Source: Kocuria sp. (GTDB lineage: Bacteria; Actinomycetota; Actinomycetes; Actinomycetales; Micrococcaceae). Taken from it: a DNA stretch of 48,060 nucleotides. A program made the position numbers and the translations under genes. How positions within the stretch are numbered: position 1 is the first letter of the stretch; the number at the start of each line of letters is the position of its first letter. The notes under the pieces are model-generated. The model saw nothing but the letters and a program-made list of their open reading frames with translations. It was not told the origin of the DNA and searched no databases. Shown piece after piece: positions 39,966 through 48,060 of the stretch. The DNA is taken from assembly GCF_030536815.1 (NCBI RefSeq), contig NZ_JAUNPE010000006.1, positions 2,104-50,163 on the forward strand. Reading direction: 5' to 3'.

Positions 39966-42551
39966 TCAGCCGTCCAGGGGCAGCGTGTCCTGCCCGGCGG
40001 GAACCGACTGGGTGTCCGGGGCGGAGTTCGCCGCGGCGTCCGACCCCGGCACGGGCAGCCCGGCGAGAGCCGGACCCACCGCGTGCACGGCGCGGTCCAC
40101 GCTCACCCCGGAGCCGTCACGACGACCGTATTCGTGGGGCAGGTTGCGGGCGACTCCGGCCGCGGATACGGCCTTACCCGGCCCGTGACCCACCCATGCG
40201 AGGTTCAGTCTGGACTCTCCCGTGAGCAGCCGCTGTGCGCGCACTCCCGCGGTCGCACGCCCCTTGGCCGGGTATTCGGAGAGGGGAGTCACCTTGATGG
40301 ACGCCACACCCGTGTCCGGCAGCTGATCCTGGCCCCCGGCCTGGGTGACCACGACGGTCGCGGGGTCCTCCCGGACCGCGCCGAAGAAGATCGCGCGTTC
40401 GCCCGGGGCCAGTTTCATCCCGGCCACACCACCGCCATTGCGTCCCTGCGGCCGTACGAGATGCGCGGCGAAGTGCAGCAGCTTGGCATCCGACGAGACG
40501 AACACCAGTTCGACGCCGTCCGGGCATGCGGACACGCCGATCACGCGGTCTGCTTCCTTGAGCTTGATGACCGGCCACTGGTCGAGGTTGAGCGGGTAGT
40601 CGGGATTCACTCGCTTGACGATTCCCTGTTCCGTACCCACGGCGAAGACCTGGTTGAGGGGCACCAACCCCACCAGGTGCTCGTTCTTGTCCAGGCCCAA
40701 GAAATCGGCGGCGAGCACGCCGTCCGCGAGGCGTGGAACGCCGTCGAAATCCTGCAGCACGGGAATATCAATGCAGGACACGCGCAGCATGCGGCCCGTG
40801 GAGGTGACCGCCGCGATCTCACCGCGTGCGGTCGTCGGGAGCACGCTCGCGAGCGCGTCGTGTTTGAACCGGCGCGGAGCATCGGCCAGTGGCGTCCGGG
40901 TGGTGGTGCGCGCCAGGCGACCGGTCGTGGAAACGAACGCCCAGCACGGGTCGTCGCTGATCTCGAGCGTGACCGACGACGCCGCGTGCTTGCGTTTGCC
41001 GTCCGCGTCCGCCGCCGAGGTCACGGCCGGCAGGTCCTCCGCTTCGAGCAGGACGGTGCGGCGATCATCGCCGTGCGTCTGGGCGACCTGCTCGAGTTCA
41101 TCCGCAACGACCCGGCGCAGTGTCTGATCGGAACCGAGGATCGCCTCGAGCTCGGAGATCTCCTTGACCAGCTGGTCCCGTTCGGCCTCGAGCTCGATGC
41201 GGGAGAACTTGGTGAGCTGGCGCAGGCGTAGTTCCAGGATGTGCTCGGCCTGGGCGCGGGAGAGGTCGAAGACCTTCATCAACCGGTCGCGGGCCTCGGC
41301 CGTCTGCTCGGAGGCGCGAATGATCTGGATGACCTCGTCGATGTCGACGATCGCGATCAAAAGGCCTTCCACCAGGTGCAGCCGGTTCTGGCGCTTGGCC
41401 AGCCGGAACGCGGTGCGGCGGCGCACCACGGACAACCGGTGATCGGTGTAGACCCGCAGCATGTCGAGCAGGCCCAGCGTGCGCGGCTGGCCGTCCACGA
41501 GCGCCACGTTGTTGATGCCGAAGGAATCCTCCATGGGCGTGTGCTTGTACAGCTGAGCCAGCACGGCGTGGGGGTTGAATCCGTTCTTGAGCTCAATGAC
41601 CAGGCGCAGCCCATTGGTGCGGTCGGTGAGGTCCACTACATCAGAGATGCCGGCCAGTTTTTTGGACTGGACCGCGTCCTTGATCTTTTCCGTGACCTTC
41701 TCCGGACCCACCATGTAGGGCAACTCGGTGACCACGATGCCCTGTTTGCGTGGCGAGACCTGCTCGACGGAGACTTTGGCCCGGGTCTTGAATGAACCTC
41801 GCCCCGTTCGGTAGGCGTCGCGGATGCCCTCCAGGCCCACGATGCGCCCGCCCGATGGCAGGTCGGGACCCGGCACGAACTTCATGAGTTCTTCGAGCGA
41901 GGCCTCCGGGTTGAGGATCAGATGACGCGCACCCGCCACCACCTCGCGGAGATTATGGGGTGCCATGTTGGTGGCCATGCCCACGGCGATTCCGGTGGCG
42001 CCGTTGACCAGCAGGGCCGGGTAGGCCGCCGGGAGCACACCGGGTTGCTGGAACTGGTTGTCGTAGTTGGGAACGAAATCCACGACGTCCTCGTCGAGGT
42101 CTCCCGTGAGTGCCTGAGCGGCGGCCGCCATGCGGGCCTCCGTGTAACGCGGGGCCGCGGGACCGTCGTCCAAGGAACCAAAGTTTCCGTGGCCGTCCAC
42201 CAGGGGCAGTCGCATCGCGAAGGACTGGGCCATGCGCACCATGGCGTCGTAAATCGCGGAGTCACCGTGGGGGTGGAGCTTGCCCATCACCTCGCCCACC
42301 ACACGCGCGCTTTTGACATGACCGCGATCCGGGCGCAAGCCCATTTGGTCCATCATGAACAGGATGCGACGCTGCACCGGCTTGAGCCCATCACGCGCGT
42401 CAGGCAGGGCGCGTGAGTAGATCACCGAATAGGAGTACTCCAGGAAACTCGTTTCCATTTCCTGCGTGACATCGATATCCACGATGTGCTCTGTGAAATC
42501 CTCAGGCAACTCCTCCTGTTCGGAGCGGGTGGTTGAACGACGTCGGGCCAT
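39966..42551 (-). CDS. parC: DNA topoisomerase IV subunit A
   Basis: This is the breakage-reunion subunit partnering ParE. The 861-residue protein has the catalytic tyrosine in APRYTEARM, the quinolone-resistance region GKLHPHGDSAIYDAMVRMAQ with the wild-type Ser and acidic pattern HGDSAIYD, and a C-terminal beta-pinwheel built from repeated blades. The ATG start follows GAGGAG. It converges on parE. Its 42551 end is 70 bases from the divergent GNAT/acyl-CoA ligase gene. Confidence 0.92.
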   Translation of the reverse strand: MARRRSTTRSEQEELPEDFTEHIVDIDVTQEMETSFLEYSYSVIYSRALPDARDGLKPVQRRILFMMDQMGLRPDRGHVKSARVVGEVMGKLHPHGDSAIYDAMVRMAQSFAMRLPLVDGHGNFGSLDDGPAAPRYTEARMAAAAQALTGDLDEDVVDFVPNYDNQFQQPGVLPAAYPALLVNGATGIAVGMATNMAPHNLREVVAGARHLILNPEASLEELMKFVPGPDLPSGGRIVGLEGIRDAYRTGRGSFKTRAKVSVEQVSPRKQGIVVTELPYMVGPEKVTEKIKDAVQSKKLAGISDVVDLTDRTNGLRLVIELKNGFNPHAVLAQLYKHTPMEDSFGINNVALVDGQPRTLGLLDMLRVYTDHRLSVVRRRTAFRLAKRQNRLHLVEGLLIAIVDIDEVIQIIRASEQTAEARDRLMKVFDLSRAQAEHILELRLRQLTKFSRIELEAERDQLVKEISELEAILGSDQTLRRVVADELEQVAQTHGDDRRTVLLEAEDLPAVTSAADADGKRKHAASSVTLEISDDPCWAFVSTTGRLARTTTRTPLADAPRRFKHDALASVLPTTARGEIAAVTSTGRMLRVSCIDIPVLQDFDGVPRLADGVLAADFLGLDKNEHLVGLVPLNQVFAVGTEQGIVKRVNPDYPLNLDQWPVIKLKEADRVIGVSACPDGVELVFVSSDAKLLHFAAHLVRPQGRNGGGVAGMKLAPGERAIFFGAVREDPATVVVTQAGGQDQLPDTGVASIKVTPLSEYPAKGRATAGVRAQRLLTGESRLNLAWVGHGPGKAVSAAGVARNLPHEYGRRDGSGVSVDRAVHAVGPALAGLPVPGSDAAANSAPDTQSVPAGQDTLPLDG

Positions 42552-42608
42552 CTAGCGGCAACTCCTCGAATAATCGGCGTGTACCTGTCGGGAGGTCACA
42601 CGGTTGGC

Positions 42609-42614
42609 TACTCT
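42609..42614 (+). promoter_or_regulatory. -10 box for leaderless GNAT/acyl-CoA ligase transcript
   Basis: TACTCT is followed by seven bases and the ATG at 42622. This supports that ATG over the TTG start at 42604. Confidence 0.5.
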
Positions 42615-42621
42615 GAAGTCT

Positions 42622-45315
42622 ATGGGTTCTCACGATGAAGGTTCGCAGTCACCGTCCTACCCCGAATACTGGGAAGCAGACGTCATCATGCGTGACGGTG
42701 CCACCGCTCATCTGCGGCCCATCAGCCCGGACGACCGGGAACTTCTGACCGAGTTCCACGGTAAGCAGTCCGAGGACAGCATTTACCTCCGGTTCTTCTC
42801 CTACAAACCCGCGCTGTCCGAGAAGGAACTGGCACGATTCACCACCGTGGACCACGTGGACCGCGTGTGCTTCATCCTGTTGTTGGACGCCAAGATGATC
42901 GGGGTGGGTCGCTACGACCGCACCTCCGAGCGCGCGGCAGAAGTCGCGTTCATGATCTCGGACCACCATCAGGGCCGCGGCATCGGGTCCATCCTGTTGG
43001 AGCACTTGGCCGCGGCCGCCCGCGAGAACGGGATCGATCGATTCACCGCGGAGGTACTCCCCGAGAACCGCAAAATGCTCCACGTGTTCGTGGAGGCCGG
43101 ATACGACGTCTCCCGGCAGTTCGAAGATGGCGTGGTGGTGGTCGATTTCGACATCGACCCCACCGAGAAGTCACTGGCCGTGATGGAATCCCGTGAACAC
43201 CGTGCCGAGGCCCGCTCCATCCAGGATCTACTCACTCCGGAGGTCGTGGCCGTGATCGGGGCGTCCGCGGACCCGGACCATGCCGGCTTCCACGCCGTGG
43301 AAGGCATTTTGAACGGCGGTTACACGGGCACCCTCTACGGGGTGGGGAACACGCCGTTCGAGCGGGACGGTCTCACCTTTGTCAAGAGCGCCCGGGACAT
43401 CCCCGTGAAGATCGACCTCGCAATCATTGCCGTCCCCCGGGATGGCGTGGAAGCCACCATCGCGGAGTGCGGCCGAGCCGGGGCCAGGGCGGTGGTCGTC
43501 ATGACCGGCGGCTACGCGGAGGCCGGCGCGGACGGTGCCGTTCAACAGCGGCGCCTGGTACGGATTGCCCGCGCGTCCGGCATGCGCGTGGTGGGCCCCG
43601 CAAGTTTGGGTTTCATCAACACCTCGGAGGAGGTCAGTCTCAACGCCTCGGTCCTGCCGCGAATGCCGCAGGGCGGGGGACTGGGGCTGTTCTCCCAATC
43701 GGGTGCGATCGGCACCATGGTGTACGGGGCTGCCCGACGGCACCGGGTCGGGCTGTCCAGTTACCTCTCGGCCGGTAACCGCGCGGACGTCTCCGGCAAC
43801 GACATGATGCAGTACTGGGAGGACGATCCGACCACCACGGTGTGCGGCCTGTACCTGCAGTCCGTGGGTAATCCCCGAAAATTCTCGCGGATCGCCCGCA
43901 GACTCTCCCGTTCCAAGCCCGTCATCGTGGCCAAGTCCGAGGTCACCGGGTTGCGGTTGCCCCCCGGGCACACGGGGCGTACCACGCAGGCACCCCCCGG
44001 AGCCCTGGACGCGATGTTCCGACAGGCAGGAGTGATCCGCGCCGGGACGGCCGAACAGTTGCTGGACATCGCGGCCGTTGCTGAGAGCCAACCGGTTCCG
44101 GGCAACAACCGGGTGGCCGTGGTCTCCAATGCGTTGGCACTGTCCCAACTGGCCGAGGACTCCGCCATCCGCCTGGGCATGGAACCCGCGGTCTCCGACG
44201 GCAACGTGGACACGAGCCAGGGCCCCCAGCACGCGCACGAGGCCATTGTGGACGCAGTGCGCCGCAACGCGTCCCTGGAGGGAGTGGCCAGCCTGGTGGT
44301 CGTGCTCATGCCCGTGCCCGGGCTCGACCACAATGCACTGGTCGATGAGATCGCGCGGCAGGCCCGCACCGCCGAATGCACCGCGGTCGGTGTGTTCACC
44401 GGACAGTTCGGCAGCGACGCCAAGACGGCCATGGTGCACACCACCGACGACGGCGCGTCCCTGCCCTGCTTTGATTCGCCCGGCGCGGCCCTGCTCGCCT
44501 TATCGAGTGTGGTCACCTACTCGAGCTGGCGCGATCAGGAATACGGGCACGTGTCGATCCCCGAGGACTTCAATGACGACGCCATCGAGAAGTTCCTGGA
44601 AAAGCTCAAGCCCCAGATCCCCGGGGACGGGCTCTACGAACTGACCACGGACGAGACGACTGAATTGCTGGGGCACGCCGGGATCACGGTCCTGGAGTCC
44701 GTGCGGTTCTCCGAACCCGACCAGGGCGTCACCGCCGCGGCGCGGCTGGGCTATCCGGTGGCGCTCAAGACCACCGACCCGCACTTGCGACACCGCCTGG
44801 ATCTGGGCGGGGTGGCGTTGAACATCGAGGACGAATCGCAGCTGCGCGTGGCCATCACCACGATGACGCGCGCGCTCGCAAGCTTCGGAAGCTCCGATTT
44901 CGAGGTGCAGTCCATGGCGGCCACGGGTCAGACGGTCCTGCTGCGGGCCATTGAGGACCCGTTGATCGGTCCCGTTCTTTCCTTCGGCATGGCCGGGGAC
45001 GCCGTCAACCTCCTTGACGACTGGGCGCACAGGGTTCCGCCGCTGACCGATCAGGACATTACCCGCATGGTTCGGGCACCAAAGGCGTCCAAAAAACTCT
45101 TCGGACACCAGGGAGTCCCCGCCGTGGACACCACCGGTGTGGAGGACCTGATCAACAGGGTCGCTCTCCTCAAGGACCAGTTCCCCGAAACCGCGTCCCT
45201 CGACCTCAACCCGGTCCTGCTGTCCGGCTCCGTGGTCACGGTACTCACGGCAACCATCACGCTGGGTGACCCCGGGCAGCGCACCGACAGCGCTCGCCGG
45301 GCCATGCGAGGCTAG
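42622..45315 (+). CDS. GNAT domain fused to NDP-forming acyl-CoA ligase (Pat-type protein acetyltransferase)
   Basis: The 897-residue protein combines an N-terminal GNAT acetyltransferase (about 20-170, with the acetyl-CoA loop QGRGIG near 116) with a CoA-ligase-like part. That part holds a CoA-binding domain (from about 205), a second ligase domain containing PPGHTGRT with the phospho-histidine near 450, and a C-terminal ATP-grasp (about 665-890). This order resembles Pat/PatZ enzymes that acetylate acetyl-CoA synthetase and metabolic enzymes, in which the ligase part is often inactive and regulatory. In many actinobacteria GNAT and ligase domains are separate. ATG 42622 is leaderless. It is divergent from parC. 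Confidence 0.87.
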   Translation: MGSHDEGSQSPSYPEYWEADVIMRDGATAHLRPISPDDRELLTEFHGKQSEDSIYLRFFSYKPALSEKELARFTTVDHVDRVCFILLLDAKMIGVGRYDRTSERAAEVAFMISDHHQGRGIGSILLEHLAAAARENGIDRFTAEVLPENRKMLHVFVEAGYDVSRQFEDGVVVVDFDIDPTEKSLAVMESREHRAEARSIQDLLTPEVVAVIGASADPDHAGFHAVEGILNGGYTGTLYGVGNTPFERDGLTFVKSARDIPVKIDLAIIAVPRDGVEATIAECGRAGARAVVVMTGGYAEAGADGAVQQRRLVRIARASGMRVVGPASLGFINTSEEVSLNASVLPRMPQGGGLGLFSQSGAIGTMVYGAARRHRVGLSSYLSAGNRADVSGNDMMQYWEDDPTTTVCGLYLQSVGNPRKFSRIARRLSRSKPVIVAKSEVTGLRLPPGHTGRTTQAPPGALDAMFRQAGVIRAGTAEQLLDIAAVAESQPVPGNNRVAVVSNALALSQLAEDSAIRLGMEPAVSDGNVDTSQGPQHAHEAIVDAVRRNASLEGVASLVVVLMPVPGLDHNALVDEIARQARTAECTAVGVFTGQFGSDAKTAMVHTTDDGASLPCFDSPGAALLALSSVVTYSSWRDQEYGHVSIPEDFNDDAIEKFLEKLKPQIPGDGLYELTTDETTELLGHAGITVLESVRFSEPDQGVTAAARLGYPVALKTTDPHLRHRLDLGGVALNIEDESQLRVAITTMTRALASFGSSDFEVQSMAATGQTVLLRAIEDPLIGPVLSFGMAGDAVNLLDDWAHRVPPLTDQDITRMVRAPKASKKLFGHQGVPAVDTTGVEDLINRVALLKDQFPETASLDLNPVLLSGSVVTVLTATITLGDPGQRTDSARRAMRG

Positions 45316-45327
45316 GCCGCTTACCGA

Positions 45328-46704
45328 GTGTCGGACACGATAGCCGGGCGTTTCGAGTTACTGGAACCCATTGCCAAGGGTGGCAGCGGGGCAGTCTGGC
45401 GCGCCATGGACCTTAAACTGGGGCGGGAATGCGCGGCCAAGGTGCTCCGCCAACGAGATTCCGCTGATTTGTTGCGGTTCGTCAGGGAACAGTCCGTGAA
45501 GCTGGATCACCCACACGTGGTGGCGCCCTACGGGTGGGCGGCCGAGGACGAGTACGTGGCGATCGGCATGCGGCTGGTCAGCGGGGGCACCCTCGAAGCG
45601 GCCCTGGGTGACAACGGAGCCGTTTCGGAGTCGGTGGCGGAGGAAATCCTCTACCAATTACTCCAGGCACTGCAGTTCGTGCACGCTCGCGGGTGGATTC
45701 ACCGGGACGTCAAACCCGGCAATGTGCTCATGGAACCCACCGGCTCCGGGCGGCCCTGGGCGCGTCTCGCGGATTTCGGGATCGCCGTGCGAGCCGAGGA
45801 CGCCCGATTGACCCACACGGGAACCGTTGTCGGCACGCCGGGCTATCTACCCCACGAGGCGTACGGGCCCATGGAGCCCTCCGCGTCCACGGACCTCTAC
45901 GCCGCCGGGGTCACCGCGGTTCGACTCGTGGACCCGCACGTTGATCTCAGCGACCCCCTGGAACCGGCCGCCGTGGCGGGGCTGTTCCCTGAATCACCGC
46001 AGTTACGGAGTCACGTTGCCGGGCTGCTGAGCACGGATCCCCAACAGCGCATCGCCGCGGCGAAAACCGCGCTGCTGGATCTCGGCGAAGGCGCGGGCCG
46101 TCGATGCGACCGCGAATCCCTGACGGCGGAGGGCGAGCCCTTCGAAATCTTCGACGTGCTCTCACCCACGACCGAACGGGAACTGTCCACGGTTCCCGAT
46201 GCGGCGGTGCTGCCCCTGCCCGACGACGCGCCCATGACGCGGATCCAATGGCATGCGGTGCGACGCCAGGGGGAACAAACGCAGCAGGCTCATCCTGCGC
46301 CCCAACTCTCGGATGACCCCCTGAACCCTTTCGGTGCCGGGCAGGAGACAGAAGCGCTGCCACGCCACGGCGCGGTGAGCACCCTCGCGCGGACAACGAC
46401 CGTCACGGACACCGGCCCCGCTCAGCGAGTGACCCGAACAAAACCGGCCCGCTCGAAACGATCTCGCGTGCCGTGGGTCCTCCTCACCCTGGTACTGGCC
46501 GCGGTCGCCTTGACCGCGGGCTACTTCTGGGTGGGCCCAGTCATGAGTTCATGGCTGGACGGTGCGACCGGTCCCGAGCCCGAGGTGACCCAACCGCAGG
46601 ACGGCACGCCGACGCCGTCGGCCCCGCAAGAACCCAGCATGGACGTGACGCCGGTGTGCACCGAACAGGAGGACGGCACACTCTCGTGCGTGGTCACACC
46701 ATGA
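45328..46704 (+). CDS. Transmembrane Ser/Thr protein kinase
   Basis: This is a 458-residue Hanks-type kinase with an intact active site. The glycine loop is IAKGGSGAVW, the VAIK lysine is Lys38, IHRDVKPGN places the catalytic Asp at 127, DFG is at 149-151, and the activation loop is THTGTVVGTPGYLPHEAYGP. The kinase lobe is short (about 1-260). A linker of about 120 residues follows, then one transmembrane helix (about 381-403) and a short outer tail with two cysteines (VCTEQEDGTLSC). No PASTA domains are present, unlike PknB. The GTG start has no clear ribosome site; it follows the upstream gene by 12 bases and may be co-transcribed. Confidence 0.9.
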   Translation: MSDTIAGRFELLEPIAKGGSGAVWRAMDLKLGRECAAKVLRQRDSADLLRFVREQSVKLDHPHVVAPYGWAAEDEYVAIGMRLVSGGTLEAALGDNGAVSESVAEEILYQLLQALQFVHARGWIHRDVKPGNVLMEPTGSGRPWARLADFGIAVRAEDARLTHTGTVVGTPGYLPHEAYGPMEPSASTDLYAAGVTAVRLVDPHVDLSDPLEPAAVAGLFPESPQLRSHVAGLLSTDPQQRIAAAKTALLDLGEGAGRRCDRESLTAEGEPFEIFDVLSPTTERELSTVPDAAVLPLPDDAPMTRIQWHAVRRQGEQTQQAHPAPQLSDDPLNPFGAGQETEALPRHGAVSTLARTTTVTDTGPAQRVTRTKPARSKRSRVPWVLLTLVLAAVALTAGYFWVGPVMSSWLDGATGPEPEVTQPQDGTPTPSAPQEPSMDVTPVCTEQEDGTLSCVVTP

Positions 46705-46751
46705 GTCACAACAATTGCGCACAGGCGAGGTAAGTGAAGGACAATGGACGC

Positions 46752-47471
46752 ATGACGTATTCAGCTCCCGACGGCTCGCGCTTGATCGAGGACATCAGCA
46801 CGGCCGGGTTCTATCCGCAACTCGTGGAAGACGTGGTGCGGGATTCCCTCGACGGTAGGCAGCCCGTGTCCCACCTGGTGCAGTTGGAAACCCACTTCAA
46901 CAACACCGAACTCCACCGCCACATAACCGTGCTGGTACTCGCGGAGGATGTCCTGCACATCACCCACGTGGACGACCAACAGTTCGACGACAGCGGTCGT
47001 GACGTGGTGGCCCGGGTCTCCACGGAAACCGTGGGGATCTCCCAGATCCGTTCGGTCACTCTCAGCTACGCGTACCACCAGCCGCAGAATTACCGCCCCG
47101 ACACACCCATCATGGAGCTGACGCTCGCGGTGAGCTGGACCGGGACCCAGCAACTCGAGTTGTACCCGGCCATGTGCGAGGACCCGGAGTGCCAAGCGGA
47201 CCACGGGTACACGGGCACGGCCGCGAGCGAGGACGTGGTGATGCGCATCAGCTCCGAAGCGGACGGCAAAGATGCCGTGGAGGGCGCCCGCGAATTCGCG
47301 CGCACATTACGCCGGGCCAATCTGGCGCCCGTGACCGACTCGGGAGCCCAGATCGCACAATCGCCCCACCAGCGCCCCATGACCGAACGCCGCCCCTCCG
47401 AGGCCCCCGTGCAGCGACCGCGGTTCGGTCATCGCTTCACGGGCCGTGACTCCGGGCGCAAATCTTCATGA
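46752..47471 (+). CDS. DUF5998 protein
   Basis: This is a 239-residue protein of the actinobacterial DUF5998 family of unknown function. The core has FYPQLVEDVVRDSLDGRQPVSHLVQLETHF, an Asp/His-rich HITHVDDQQFDDSGRDVVA segment, and CEDPECQADHGYTG, which contains two cysteines. A hydrophilic tail rich in Arg and Pro ends the protein. ATG 46752 is preferred to GTG 46734 because GAAGGA stands about ten bases upstream. It overlaps the next gene by four bases (ATGA), so the two are translationally coupled. Confidence 0.8.
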   Translation: MTYSAPDGSRLIEDISTAGFYPQLVEDVVRDSLDGRQPVSHLVQLETHFNNTELHRHITVLVLAEDVLHITHVDDQQFDDSGRDVVARVSTETVGISQIRSVTLSYAYHQPQNYRPDTPIMELTLAVSWTGTQQLELYPAMCEDPECQADHGYTGTAASEDVVMRISSEADGKDAVEGAREFARTLRRANLAPVTDSGAQIAQSPHQRPMTERRPSEAPVQRPRFGHRFTGRDSGRKSS

Positions 47472-48060
47472 CCCTTCCCGCGGATTTTCCCGCGCCCCCG
47501 CGGTACGGCGGGCGCAGCGTGGCGGACGTGATGACATCGGCCGCGGCCGCCTTGGGAGTACCGGGGACCACCAATACCTTGGGGCTGCCCAAAGCGCAAC
47601 GGTACGTGGTGGTGCTCGTGGACGGCCTCGGGGCCGAGTTGCTCAGCGAGTGCTCCGGTCATGCACCCACGCTGCGCAGAGCCCAGTCCCTGGGGGTTCT
47701 CGACGCCGCTTTTCCCACCACGACGTCCGTGTCCCTGTCGAGTCTGGGCACGGGTCTCGCCCCCGGACAGCACGGCATGCTCGGTTACGACGTGGTGGAT
47801 CCCCACCAGGACCGCGTGGTGAACATGCTCGGCCAATGGAGTCCACGGATCGAACCGGAAACGTGGCAACCCCACCGCACCGTGTTCAACCGGTCGGAGG
47901 ACACCGTGGACACCGTGACGGTCAGCAAGCCCCGGTTCCAGAATTCAGAGTTGACCCGGGCTTCCCTGCGGGGTGGCCGTTTCAAGGGCGCCGACGGCGT
48001 GTTCGCTCGCACCGCAGCGGTCCTCGACGAGTTGCGCGAGGGCAAACGAGCGCTGGTCTA
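47468..48060 (+). CDS. Alkaline-phosphatase-superfamily protein, partial
   Basis: The frame starts at ATG 47468, overlapping the DUF5998 stop, and runs without a stop to the window end, giving about 197 residues. The visible part matches actinobacterial nucleotide pyrophosphatase/phosphodiesterase-like proteins. VVVLVDGLGAELL carries the first metal-binding Asp, and AAFPTTTSVSLSSLGTG contains the nucleophile Thr region of the superfamily, followed by GMLGYDVVDP. The rest of the metal site lies outside the window. It is translationally coupled to DUF5998, a pairing that is common in actinobacteria; substrate unknown. Confidence 0.85.
   Translation, partial: MTLPADFPAPPRYGGRSVADVMTSAAAALGVPGTTNTLGLPKAQRYVVVLVDGLGAELLSECSGHAPTLRRAQSLGVLDAAFPTTTSVSLSSLGTGLAPGQHGMLGYDVVDPHQDRVVNMLGQWSPRIEPETWQPHRTVFNRSEDTVDTVTVSKPRFQNSELTRASLRGGRFKGADGVFARTAAVLDELREGKRALV

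Noticed and set aside
1..48060. CRISPR arrays, insertion sequences, prophage or defence islands
   Set aside because: No regularly spaced repeats, transposase, integrase, phage or restriction genes were seen; all genes fit core actinobacterial functions.

Overview
The window comes from the chromosome of a high-GC Gram-positive actinobacterium, most likely a member of the Micrococcales and perhaps of the family Micrococcaceae (inference). The sequence shows GC-rich codon use, frequent GTG starts, many genes whose start codon lies 6-7 bases after a TANNNT -10 box (leaderless transcripts), a GlnR-type operator at glnA, an MptB lipomannan mannosyltransferase, and a sigma-70 factor with a long Lys/Ala/Thr-rich N-terminus. 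Gene order agrees with other actinobacteria: glnA-RDD-DUF4191-lipA-lipB-sucB-pepA matches the Mycobacterium tuberculosis Rv2213-Rv2220 block, orn lies beside tRNA-His, and sigA lies beside topoisomerase IV. The window is almost all housekeeping DNA. No IS element, prophage, integrase, CRISPR array or clear pseudogene was seen.

Layout. 1-5.4 kb: cysteine synthesis (cysE, cysK), msrA under a disulfide-stress-type promoter, a NIF3 protein overlapping a zinc-ribbon coiled-coil protein, RNase P RNA and yaaA. 5.5-10.9 kb: def, then four overlapping glycosyltransferase genes and a LuxR-type response regulator. 11-15.6 kb: a short-chain dehydrogenase, a guanidine-III riboswitch driving two small multidrug resistance (SMR) subunits, a second short-chain dehydrogenase, a zinc alcohol dehydrogenase with a palindromic operator, and a YidD-like protein. 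15.7-20.6 kb: tRNA-His, orn, mptB, glnA with its GlnR box, and an RDD protein. 20.6-30.7 kb: DUF4191, lipA, lipB, a membrane pseudokinase, a small membrane protein, sucB, lpd and pepA. 30.9-37.5 kb: a PAC2 protein, an MFS transporter, a DUF4192 protein, sigA, a UbiE/MenG methyltransferase and a DUF7455 protein. 37.7-48 kb: parE and parC facing each other, a GNAT/acyl-CoA ligase fusion, a Ser/Thr kinase, a DUF5998 protein and the start of an alkaline-phosphatase-superfamily gene cut by the window end.

How the genes connect. LipB and LipA make the lipoyl cofactor that the two lipoyl domains of SucB carry and that Lpd re-oxidises. GlnA is probably under GlnR nitrogen control. The SMR pair is probably a guanidinium exporter switched by its own riboswitch. 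msrA and sigA share a GGAA-n18/19-GTT promoter pattern typical of SigR/SigH thiol-stress sigma factors. The least explained parts are the four-glycosyltransferase cassette with its regulator, the pseudokinase, and the palindromes at the alcohol dehydrogenase and orn promoters.
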